Shown: piece by piece, positions 43,197 to 51,732 of the stretch
How positions within the stretch are numbered: position 1 is the stretch's first letter
How the letters are laid out: each line of letters begins with the position of its first letter
Assembly: GCF_018069565.1 (NCBI RefSeq)
Contig: NZ_JAGPNL010000001.1
Coordinates: 868,001 to 932,000, forward strand
Reading direction: 5' to 3'
Length of the DNA: 64,000 nt
Source of the DNA: Streptomyces tagetis
GTDB lineage: Bacteria > Actinomycetota > Actinomycetes > Streptomycetales > Streptomycetaceae
The notes under the pieces: model-generated
What the model was told of the DNA's origin: nothing
Database searches by the model: none
The model's input: the letters and a program-made list of their open reading frames with translations, nothing else
Position numbers and translations under genes: made by a program

Positions 43197-43874
43197 ATGT
43201 TGTCCGCAGGACTGCCGCAGGGCGCGGTGCCCAGGCTCGAACGGCCGGGCCCGCTGAGGGACCGTGTCTACGAGGCACTGCTCGAACTCATCACCACCCG
43301 TGCGCTGCGCCCCGGCCAACACCTCGTCGAGAGCGAGCTGGCGGGGCACCTCGGGGTCTCCCGGCAGCCGGTGCGGGAGGCCCTGCAACGGCTCGACACC
43401 GAGGGCTGGGTCGATCTGCGCCCCGCCCAGGGCGCCTTCGTCCACGAGCCGACGGAGCGGGAGGCCGACCAGCTCCTCACCGTCCGCACCCTGCTGGAGG
43501 CCGAGGCGGCCCGGCTCGCCGCAGCCAACGCGGACAAGGCCGGCATCGCCGCGCTGGAGGAGCTGTGCGCGGAGGGCGAGCGGGCCGTCGCCGCCGACGA
43601 CGTGGACGCCGCCGTCGCCCTCAACGCCCGCTTCCACGCCAAGGTGATGGAGCTGGCGAGCAACGCCGTCCTCGCCGAACTCGCCGGCCAGGTCGACCGC
43701 CGGGTGCGCTGGTACTACACGCCGGTCGCCCGGCAGCGCGGCAGGCAGTCCTGGATCGAGCACCGGGGGCTGATCGCCGCCATCGCCGAGCGGGACGAGC
43801 AGCGGGCCATGCGCCTGATGCGCGAACACACCGAGCACACCCGCCGCTCGTACCACGCCCGGTCCACGGCGTAA
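43197..43874 (+). CDS. GntR family transcriptional regulator, FCD subfamily
   Basis: A 225-residue FadR/FCD-type regulator. The winged HTH is at about 15-80 (LRDRVYEALLELITTRALRP, HLVESELAGHLGVSRQPVRE, ALQRLDTEGWVDLRPAQGAF). The all-helical FCD ligand domain follows (LLEAEAARLAAANADKAG, NARFHAKVMELASNAVLAEL, HRGLIAAIAERDEQRAMRLM and EHTEHTRRS), with the Asp/His positions typical of metal-dependent carboxylate binding. It may control the OFA transporter, based on shared site-like sequences. Confidence 0.94.
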   Translation: MLSAGLPQGAVPRLERPGPLRDRVYEALLELITTRALRPGQHLVESELAGHLGVSRQPVREALQRLDTEGWVDLRPAQGAFVHEPTEREADQLLTVRTLLEAEAARLAAANADKAGIAALEELCAEGERAVAADDVDAAVALNARFHAKVMELASNAVLAELAGQVDRRVRWYYTPVARQRGRQSWIEHRGLIAAIAERDEQRAMRLMREHTEHTRRSYHARSTA

Positions 43875-43890
43875 CGCACCAGAACACCCC

Positions 43891-43920
43891 AGGCCGCCCG
43901 GCATCCGCGCCGGGCGGCCT
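43891..43920 (+). terminator. Terminator of the GntR gene
   Basis: AGGCCGCCCGG (43891-43901) and CCGGGCGGCCT (43910-43920) form a perfect 11-bp stem with an 8-base loop, 17 bases after the GntR stop. Confidence 0.88.
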
Positions 43921-43951
43921 CGTCGTGCCCGCACCGCTCCGCCACGCGAGG

Positions 43952-43974
43952 CTTTGTCCACTCAGTGGAGAAAG
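43952..43974. promoter_or_regulatory. Inverted-repeat operator upstream of the ROK regulator
   Basis: CTTTGTCCAC (43952-43961), TCA, GTGGAGAAAG (43965-43974): arms match at 9 of 10 positions. It is about 125 bases upstream of the ROK start and separate from the GntR terminator. The A/T-rich outer halves resemble operators of ROK-type sugar regulators, so autoregulation is likely. Confidence 0.65.
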
Positions 43975-44098
43975 TCGGCACCGATTCATGCGCTACTTCT
44001 TCCCCTCCCCGGCGTCCACTGCTACGTTCCCTCCGAAAGCAGGCCACCGAAGGCGGCCGGAGACCGGCGCCGCGGCCGATCGAGGCGGGGAGGGGATC

Positions 44099-45289
44099 GT
44101 GAGACGCATGACCGCACGACCCGCCAACTCCCATCAGGCCCGGCTGCTGCGCCTGTTGCGCGACGGCGGCCCCAACTCCCGTGCCCAGCTCGGCGACCAG
44201 GTCGACCTGTCCCGGTCCAAGCTGGCCGTGGAGGTGGACCGGCTGCTGGAGACGGGCCTCGTGGTGGCCGACGGACTCGCCGCCTCGCGCGGCGGACGCC
44301 GCTCCCACAACGTCCGGCTCCACCCCGAACTCCGCTTCCTCGGCGTCGACATCGGCGCGACCTCGGTCGACGTCGCGGTCACCAACGCCGAACTGGAGAT
44401 CCTCGGACACATCAACCAGCCCCTCGACGTCCGCGAGGGACCGGTCGCCGTCTTCGAGCACGTGCTCTCCATGACGGCGAAGCTGCGGGCCTCGGGCCTC
44501 GCGGACGGTTTCGACGGCGCCGGCATCGGCGTCCCGGGACCGGTCCGCTTCCCCGAGGGCGTCCCCGTGGCCCCGCCGATCATGCCGGGCTGGGACGGCT
44601 TCCCCGTCCGGGAGGCGCTCAGCCAGGAACTGGGCTGCCCGGTCATGGTCGACAACGACGTGAACCTGATGGCGCTGGGGGAGCAGCACGCGGGCGTCGC
44701 CCGCACCGTCGCCGACTTCCTCTGCGTCAAGATCGGCACCGGCATCGGCTGCGGCATCGTCGTCGGCGGCGCCGTCTACCGGGGGACCACGGGCAGCGCC
44801 GGCGACATCGGGCACATCCAGGCCGTGCCCGACGGTCGCCCGTGCGCCTGCGGCAACCGGGGGTGCCTGGAGGCCCACTTCAGCGGCGCCGCGCTCGCCC
44901 GCGACGCCGTGGAGGCCGCCCGGCAGGGCCTCTCACCCGAACTGGCGCACCGGCTGGAGGCGAACGGGGCCCTGAGCGCCGTCGACGTCGCCGCCGCTGC
45001 CGCCGCCGGCGACGCCACCGCCCTGGAGCTGATCCGGGAGGGCGGCCGGAGCACCGGCCAGGTCATCGCCGGACTCGTCAGCTTCTTCAACCCCGGCCTG
45101 GTGGTGATCGGCGGCGGGGTGACCGGCCTCGGCCACAACCTGCTCGCCGCGATCCGTACCCAGGTGTACCGCCAGTCGCTCCCGCTGGCGACCGGCAACC
45201 TCCCCATCGTCCTCGGCGAACTGGGCCCCACCGCCGGCGTCATCGGCGCGGCCCGGCTCATCAGCGACCACCTGTTCTCCCCCGCGTAA
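44099..45289 (+). CDS. ROK family transcriptional regulator
   Basis: A 396-residue NagC/XylR-type ROK protein. Residues 1-75 are a winged HTH (NSHQARLLRLLRDGGPNSRA, LGDQVDLSRSKLAVEVDRLL). The sugar kinase-like domain follows with FLGVDIGATSVDVAVTN, GIGVPGPVRFPEG, MVDNDVNLMALGE, KIGTGIGCGIVVGG and the zinc/ROK signature CACGNRGCLEAH. GTG 44099 is five bases from GGAGG; ATG 44108 is an alternative. It lies upstream of the sugar ABC importer on the same strand and probably represses it until a sugar binds. Confidence 0.94.
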   Translation: MRRMTARPANSHQARLLRLLRDGGPNSRAQLGDQVDLSRSKLAVEVDRLLETGLVVADGLAASRGGRRSHNVRLHPELRFLGVDIGATSVDVAVTNAELEILGHINQPLDVREGPVAVFEHVLSMTAKLRASGLADGFDGAGIGVPGPVRFPEGVPVAPPIMPGWDGFPVREALSQELGCPVMVDNDVNLMALGEQHAGVARTVADFLCVKIGTGIGCGIVVGGAVYRGTTGSAGDIGHIQAVPDGRPCACGNRGCLEAHFSGAALARDAVEAARQGLSPELAHRLEANGALSAVDVAAAAAAGDATALELIREGGRSTGQVIAGLVSFFNPGLVVIGGGVTGLGHNLLAAIRTQVYRQSLPLATGNLPIVLGELGPTAGVIGAARLISDHLFSPA

Positions 45290-45321
45290 CCGGCCCCACC
45301 GCACCCGTACGACGTACGACA

Positions 45322-45481
45322 GCACCGCCGCAACGCCCCGCTCGACGCGGTGAGTTCCCGTGCACCGCCGTAATACCCGGTACCCGCCGGTGAGTTCCGA
45401 CGCACCGCCGTAACAACCCGCATCGCCCTGCGAGTTCCAGCGCACTGCCGCAACACCCGGCTCCATTCAGCGAGTTCCGCC
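45322..45481. repeat. Four tandem 40-bp repeats upstream of the sugar ABC operon
   Basis: Copies start at 45322, 45362, 45402 and 45442, exactly 40 bases apart. Each begins GCACYGCCG, continues YAAY and then CCCGG-like bases, and ends with a GAGTTCC block followed by 2-3 variable bases. A fifth start at 45482 decays into CACCGCCG triplets. Forty is not a multiple of three, so they are not a coding repeat. They occupy the 388-base gap between the ROK gene and the ABC ATPase, which otherwise has no gene. Confidence 0.92.
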
Positions 45482-45677
45482 GCACCGCCGCACCGCCGCA
45501 CCGCCGCACCCCCGGGGACACCCCCGCGCCACCCCACGACCCGTCAGCCCCCCCACGTACGCGACACAGCGCCACCCCCACCCCGTCCACCGCGCCGCGC
45601 CGTACCGCCCGCATCGCCCGCCCCCGTGCTCCGCCCTGCCCTGACACCGGCCCGCACGCCCGCCGAGGGGACCTCAC

Positions 45678-47195
45678 ATGGCACCTGAACCACCGCTGCT
45701 CAGCATGACCGGCATCACCAAGTCCTTCCCCGGAGTCCGGGCCCTGGACGGCGTCGACCTCGACGTCCAGGCCGGTGAGGTGCACTGCCTGCTCGGCCAG
45801 AACGGCGCCGGCAAGTCCACCCTCATCAAGGTGCTGGCCGGCGCCCACCAGCCCGACACCGGCACCATCCGCTGGCGCGGCGACGACGTCACCCTGCGCT
45901 CGCCGATCGCCGCCATGCGCCTCGGCATCGCCACCATCTACCAGGAACTCGACCTGGTGGAGCACCTGTCCGTCGCCGAGAACGTCCACCTGGGCCACGA
46001 GCCGACCGCCGCGGGCTTCGTCGTCCGCACCCGTGCCGCCCGGGAGTCGACGGCCGCGCTGCTCGCACGGCTCGGCCACCCCGAGATCGACCCGGGCCGG
46101 CTGGTCGGCGAACTCTCCGCCGCCCAGCAGCAGATCGTCTCCATGGCGCGCGCCCTCTCGCACGACGTCCGGCTGATCGTGATGGACGAACCCTCCGCCG
46201 CGCTCGACCCCGACGAGGTCGACAACCTCTTCCGCATCGTCGGCGACCTCACCGCCGCCGGGGTCGCCGTCGTCTACATCTCGCACCGCCTGGAGGAGAT
46301 CCGCCGCATCGGCGACCGGGTCACCGTCCTCAAGGACGGCCGCGCCGTCGCCGGCGGACTACCCGCGCGGTCCACCCCCACCCGCGAGGTGGTCGCGCTG
46401 ATGACCGGCCGCACCGTCGAGTACGTCTTCCCCGAGCGGCCGTCCGCCCCGCCGCCCGGCGAACCGGTCCTCAGCGTGCGCGGGCTCTCCCGCGCGGGCG
46501 AGTTCGCCCCCCTCGACCTGGACGTGCGCGGCGGCGAGATCGTCGGCCTCGCCGGACTCGTCGGCTCCGGCCGCTCCGAGATCCTGGAGACCGTCTACGG
46601 CGCCCGCCGCCCCGACACCGGCCGCGTGTACGTCGACGGAAGCCCGCTGCGGACCGGCAGCGTCCGCGCCGCCGTCCGCGCCGGACTCGGCCTCGCCCCC
46701 GAGGAACGCAAGGCCCAGGCCCTGCTGATGCTGGAATCCGTCACCCGCAACGTCTCGGTCTCCGCGCTCTCCCGCTTCTCCCGCGCCGGCTGGATCGACC
46801 AGCGAGCCGAACGGGGCGCGGCCCGCGCCGCCACCCGCGAGCTGTCGCTGCGCCCCGACAACCCGTCCGTGCCGGTGCGCACCCTGTCCGGCGGCAACCA
46901 GCAGAAGGCCGTCCTGGCCCGCTGGCTGCTGCGCGGCTGCCGGGTCCTGCTCCTCGACGAACCCACCCGCGGCGTCGACGTCGGAGCCCGCGCCGAGCTG
47001 TACGCGGTCGTCCGCCGCCTCGCCGACGAGGGCCTCGCCGTCCTGATGGTCTCCAGCGAGGTGCCCGAGGTGCTCGGCCTCGCCGACCGCGTGCTGGTGC
47101 TGCGCGAGGGCAGCGTCGTCCACGAGGCACCCGCCCGCGACCTCGACGAACACCGCGTACTCGACCTCGTGATGGAAGGAAGCCCGGCGTCATGA
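45678..47195 (+). CDS. Sugar ABC transporter ATP-binding protein (RbsA/XylG type)
   Basis: A 505-residue double-ATPase typical of CUT2 importers. Domain 1: Walker A GQNGAGKSTLIKVLAG (about 39), IYQELDLVEHLSVAENVHLG and VIVMDEPSAALDPDE-type LIVMDEPSAALDPDEVDNLF, with signature LSAAQQQIVSMARAL. Domain 2 has the degenerate P-loop GLVGSGRSEILETVYG usual in CUT2, signature LSGGNQQKAVLARWL and LLLDEPTRGVDVGA. The stop overlaps the permease start. It energises uptake of a monosaccharide or small glycoside. Confidence 0.95.
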   Translation: MAPEPPLLSMTGITKSFPGVRALDGVDLDVQAGEVHCLLGQNGAGKSTLIKVLAGAHQPDTGTIRWRGDDVTLRSPIAAMRLGIATIYQELDLVEHLSVAENVHLGHEPTAAGFVVRTRAARESTAALLARLGHPEIDPGRLVGELSAAQQQIVSMARALSHDVRLIVMDEPSAALDPDEVDNLFRIVGDLTAAGVAVVYISHRLEEIRRIGDRVTVLKDGRAVAGGLPARSTPTREVVALMTGRTVEYVFPERPSAPPPGEPVLSVRGLSRAGEFAPLDLDVRGGEIVGLAGLVGSGRSEILETVYGARRPDTGRVYVDGSPLRTGSVRAAVRAGLGLAPEERKAQALLMLESVTRNVSVSALSRFSRAGWIDQRAERGAARAATRELSLRPDNPSVPVRTLSGGNQQKAVLARWLLRGCRVLLLDEPTRGVDVGARAELYAVVRRLADEGLAVLMVSSEVPEVLGLADRVLVLREGSVVHEAPARDLDEHRVLDLVMEGSPAS

Positions 47196-48211
47196 CGCAG
47201 CACGTGTCCCCGCCGCGGGGAGGCACCGGCAAGGTGATCCCGGCAGGCGAGCCGCCCGCCTGGCGCGGCCTGGCCGCCCGCGCCGACGTCCGCACCCTCA
47301 GCCTGCTCGGCGTCCTCGCCGTCCTGGTCCTGATCGGCGGCGTCACCCAGCCCGACGCGTTCCTCGACACCCGCAACCTGCAACTGGTGCTCACCCAGGC
47401 GTCGGTGATCGGCGTCGTCACCGTCGGCATGACCTTCGTGATCGTCTCCGGCGGCATCGACCTCTCCGTCGGCGCCATCGTCGCCCTCGCCTCGGTGTGG
47501 GCCACCACGGTCGCCACCCAGGACTTCGGCTTCGGCGGCATCCTCTTCACCGCCGTCCTGGTCGGCGTCGGCTGCGGACTCGTCAACGGCGTCCTCATCG
47601 CCTACGGCGGCATGGTCCCCTTCATCGCCACCCTCGCCATGCTGGCCTCGGCCCGCGGACTCGCCCTCCTGATCACCGACGGACGCACCCAGGTCGTCAC
47701 CGTCGACTCCGTCCTCGACCTCGGCGAACGCGACGCATACCTGCTCGGCGTGCCGCCCCTGGTCCTGGTCTTCGCCGCCGTCACCGTCATCGGCTGGCTG
47801 GTCCTCAACCGCACCACCTTCGGCCGCCGCGCCGTCGCCGTCGGCGGCAACGCGGAGGCCGCCCGGCTCGCCGGCATCGACGTCCGCCGCCAGCGGCTCT
47901 ACCTCTACCTGCTGTCCGGACTCTGCTGCGGCATCGCCGCCTTCCTGCTGATCGTCCTGGCCGGCTCCGGCCAGAACACCAACGGCAACCTCTACGAACT
48001 CGACGCCATCGCCGCCGCGATCATCGGCGGCACGCTCCTCACCGGGGGCCGCGGCACCATCACCGGCTCCGTCCTCGGCGTCCTGATCTTCACCACGATC
48101 ACCAACATCTTCGCCCTGAACAACCTCCAGAGCGACGTCCAGCAGATCGCCAAGGGCGCGATCATCGTCGCCGCCGTGCTGGTCCAGCGCCGTACCGCGA
48201 GCACCACCTGA
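47192..48211 (+). CDS. Sugar ABC transporter permease (RbsC/XylH type)
   Basis: A 339-residue membrane protein with eight to ten spans of the BPD_transp_2 family. Signature segments are GMTFVIVSGGIDLSVGAIVA, GLVNGVLIAYGGMVPFIATL, VGGNAEAARLAGIDVRRQRL (the ATPase contact loop) and IAAAIIGGTLLTGGRGTITG. It overlaps the ATPase gene by ATGA and is followed after 17 bases by the binding protein gene. A single permease gene is normal, as CUT2 channels are homodimers. Confidence 0.95.
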   Translation: MTQHVSPPRGGTGKVIPAGEPPAWRGLAARADVRTLSLLGVLAVLVLIGGVTQPDAFLDTRNLQLVLTQASVIGVVTVGMTFVIVSGGIDLSVGAIVALASVWATTVATQDFGFGGILFTAVLVGVGCGLVNGVLIAYGGMVPFIATLAMLASARGLALLITDGRTQVVTVDSVLDLGERDAYLLGVPPLVLVFAAVTVIGWLVLNRTTFGRRAVAVGGNAEAARLAGIDVRRQRLYLYLLSGLCCGIAAFLLIVLAGSGQNTNGNLYELDAIAAAIIGGTLLTGGRGTITGSVLGVLIFTTITNIFALNNLQSDVQQIAKGAIIVAAVLVQRRTASTT

Positions 48212-48228
48212 GGAAAGGGAACCCCGCC

Positions 48229-49269
48229 ATGCAACAGCACAACGCGAGTCGCAGAGGACTGCTCTTCGGAGCCGCCGCCGTGTCCGCCGGTGCCTTCCTC
48301 ACCGGGTGCACGAGCAACGAGTCCGACGACAAACCCGCCGCGAACGACCAGCCGGTCGCCGACGACAAGCCCGGCAAGCAGGTCACCATCGGCTTCGCCG
48401 GCCCGCAGGCCGACCACGGCTGGCTCAACGCCATCAACGACAACGCCAGGAAGCGCGCCAAGAAGTACTCCGACGTGACCCTGGACATCACCGAGGGCTC
48501 CAACGACACCGCCCAGCAGATCGGCCAGATCGAGACCCTCATCAACAAGAAGGTCGACGTCCTGGTCGTGCTCCCTGCCGACGGCAAGGCGCTCACCCAG
48601 GTCGGCCTGAAGGCGATGCGCGCCGGCATCCCCGTAGTCAACCTCGACCGCGTCTTCAACTCCCCCCAGGCGTACCGCTGCTGGATCGGCGGCGACAACT
48701 ACGGCATGGGCCTGAACGCCGGCCACTACATCGGCGAGAAGCTCAAGGACAAGGCCGGCGCCCGCGTCATCGAACTGGCCGGCCTGGACAACCTGGAGCT
48801 GACCAAGCAGCGCACCCAGGGCTTCGACGACGCCCTCAAGAACTACCCGAACATCAAGAAGGTGGCCCGCCAGGCCGCCGACTTCACCGTCGAGTCGGGC
48901 CAGGCCAAGATGGCCCAGCTCCTCCAGGCGCAGTCGGCGTTCGACGCCGTGTGGAACCACGACGACGACCAGGGCGTGGGCGCCCTGCGCGCCATCGAGC
49001 AGGCCGGACGCGACGGCTTCCTCATGGTCGGCGGCGCGGGCGCGCTCTCCGCCTTCCAGGCCATCAAGCGGGACGACGGCGTCCTCAAGGCGACCGTCCT
49101 GTACCCGCCGACCATGGCCGCCTCGGCGATCGACCTCGCCCGCGCCCTCGGCCAGGGCAAGGGCGTCGGCGGCCTCGCCGAGTTCGAGATCCCGACCTCG
49201 CTGACCTGCTACTCGGCCGTCGTCGACAAGGACAACGTCGACCAGTACATGTCCACCGGCTTCGAGTGA
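48229..49269 (+). CDS. Sugar ABC transporter substrate-binding lipoprotein
   Basis: A 346-residue periplasmic-binding-protein-type lipoprotein (Peripla_BP_4). The signal peptide carries a twin-arginine motif (SRRGLLFG) and a lipobox LTGC, so it is probably a Tat-exported lipoprotein. The mature part has TIGFAGPQADHGWLNAINDN, QIETLINKKVDVLVVLPADG, GIPVVNLDRVFN and the C-terminal lobe, as in ribose/xylose/galactose-binding proteins. The AGGAAAGGGA RBS precedes ATG 48229. Ligand unknown. Confidence 0.95.
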   Translation: MQQHNASRRGLLFGAAAVSAGAFLTGCTSNESDDKPAANDQPVADDKPGKQVTIGFAGPQADHGWLNAINDNARKRAKKYSDVTLDITEGSNDTAQQIGQIETLINKKVDVLVVLPADGKALTQVGLKAMRAGIPVVNLDRVFNSPQAYRCWIGGDNYGMGLNAGHYIGEKLKDKAGARVIELAGLDNLELTKQRTQGFDDALKNYPNIKKVARQAADFTVESGQAKMAQLLQAQSAFDAVWNHDDDQGVGALRAIEQAGRDGFLMVGGAGALSAFQAIKRDDGVLKATVLYPPTMAASAIDLARALGQGKGVGGLAEFEIPTSLTCYSAVVDKDNVDQYMSTGFE

Positions 49270-49352
49270 GGCCCCGCCCGCGCGGGCCCGGCCGGCCCGC
49301 CGGGGCGGAGCGACGCCGACACCGTGCCACCACGAACGAGGAGGACATCCGC

Positions 49353-50630
49353 ATGGGACAGCCGCAGCAGCCCGAGGGGGCCGAGGTGGCGGCAGCAGCC
49401 ACCGAAGCCGGCACCGGGGCCACGGGGGCGTCCGCGACCAGACCACCGCTGCGGGTCGGCATGGTCGGCTACGCCTTCATGGGCGCCGCCCACTCCCAGG
49501 GCTGGCGCACCGCGGGGCGCGTCTTCGACCTGCCGCTCGACCCGGTGCCCGCCGCGATCTGCGGCCGGGACGCCGACGCGGTACGGGAAGCGGCCCTGCG
49601 GCACGGCTGGGCGAGCGCCGAGACCGACTGGCGTGCCCTGGTCGCGCGCGACGACATCGACCTCGTCGACATCTGCACCCCCGGCGACAGCCACGCCGAG
49701 ATCGCCCTCGCCGCGCTCGCCGCCGGCAAACACGTCCTGTGCGAGAAGCCGCTGGCCAACACCGTCGACGAGGCCGAGGCGATGACCCGGGCCGCCGAGG
49801 CCGCCGCCGCCCGCGGCCAGGTGGCCATGGTCGGCTTCAACTACCGCCGGGTGCCCGCCACCGCGCTCGCCCGGCGGATGGTCGCCGAGGGCCGCGTCGG
49901 CCGGCTGCGGCACGTGCGGGTCGTCTACCTCCAGGACTGGCTGGTGGACCCCCAGGCCCCCATGACCTGGCGGCTGCGCCGGGAACAGGCCGGCTCCGGC
50001 GCGCTCGGCGACCTCGGCGCCCACATCGTCGACCTCGCCCAGTACCTCACCGGCGAGCGTCTCGCGGGCGTCTCCGCGCTCACCGAGACCTTCGTCCGCG
50101 AACGCCCGCTGCCCGGCGGCGCCGCCCGCGGACTGGGCGCGGCGTCCGCGGACCCCGCCGCCACCGGCCAGGTCACCGTCGACGACGCCGCCGTCTTCAC
50201 CGGCCGCTTCCCCTCCGGCGCCCTCGCCTCCTTCGAGGCGACCCGCTACGCCACCGGCCGCAAGAACGCCCTGCGCATCGAACTCAACGGCGAACGCGGC
50301 TCGCTCGCCTTCGACCTGGAACGCCTCAACGAACTCCAGTACCACGACGCCACCGAGCCCGGCGAGCACGCCGGTTTCCGCCGCATCCTCGTCACCGAGC
50401 CCGAACACCCCTACCTGGACGCCTGGTGGCCGCCCGGCCACGGCCTCGGCTACGAACACACCTTCGTCCACCAGGCCCGCGACCTCGTCCACACCATCGC
50501 CGAGGGCCGCCGCCCCGACCCCTCCTTCGCCGACGGACTGCACGTGCAGCGCGTCCTGACGGCGGTGGAGGAGAGCGCCGGGAAGAACTCCGTCTACACC
50601 CCGATCGCCGCCGACCCGGCAGCCGTCTGA
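49353..50630 (+). CDS. Gfo/Idh/MocA family NAD(P)-dependent oxidoreductase
   Basis: A 425-residue dehydrogenase. The Rossmann part begins [20 protein letters not shown] (about 35), followed by [20 protein letters not shown] and the EKPLA motif ([20 protein letters not shown]) with the conserved lysine. The C-terminal domain has [20 protein letters not shown]. Members oxidise hydroxyl groups of sugars, inositols or glycosides, often at C3. GAGGAGG precedes ATG 49353. Position between the sugar importer and the isomerase gene suggests it acts on the imported sugar. Confidence 0.94.
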   Translation: MGQPQQPEGAEVAAAATEAGTGATGASATRPPLRVGMVGYAFMGAAHSQGWRTAGRVFDLPLDPVPAAICGRDADAVREAALRHGWASAETDWRALVARDDIDLVDICTPGDSHAEIALAALAAGKHVLCEKPLANTVDEAEAMTRAAEAAAARGQVAMVGFNYRRVPATALARRMVAEGRVGRLRHVRVVYLQDWLVDPQAPMTWRLRREQAGSGALGDLGAHIVDLAQYLTGERLAGVSALTETFVRERPLPGGAARGLGAASADPAATGQVTVDDAAVFTGRFPSGALASFEATRYATGRKNALRIELNGERGSLAFDLERLNELQYHDATEPGEHAGFRRILVTEPEHPYLDAWWPPGHGLGYEHTFVHQARDLVHTIAEGRRPDPSFADGLHVQRVLTAVEESAGKNSVYTPIAADPAAV

Positions 50631-50646
50631 GGAGACCACGAGCGAC

Positions 50647-51645
<999 letters not shown>

Positions 51646-51662
51646 CCCGACCGGCCCACCCT

Positions 51663-51684
51663 CCGGGATGACGGCGCATCCCGG
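51663..51684 (+). terminator. Small hairpin between isomerase and PQQ-dehydrogenase genes
   Basis: CCGGGATG (51663-51670), loop ACGGCG, CATCCCGG (51677-51684): perfect 8-bp stem in the 87-base gap. It may terminate or attenuate transcription into the two secreted-protein genes. Confidence 0.6.
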
Positions 51685-51732
51685 CGCTCGCCCCCCCGCC
51701 CCGTACAACCGGCCCCTCTTCTGGAGGCATTC

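Noticed and set aside
45322..45481. Possible CRISPR array
   Set aside because: The 40-bp units are directly adjacent with no unique spacers of constant length, and no cas gene is present.
44776..45537. Minus-strand frame through the 40-bp repeats
   Set aside because: The period is not a multiple of three, so the peptide does not repeat in register, and it is antisense to the ROK gene.
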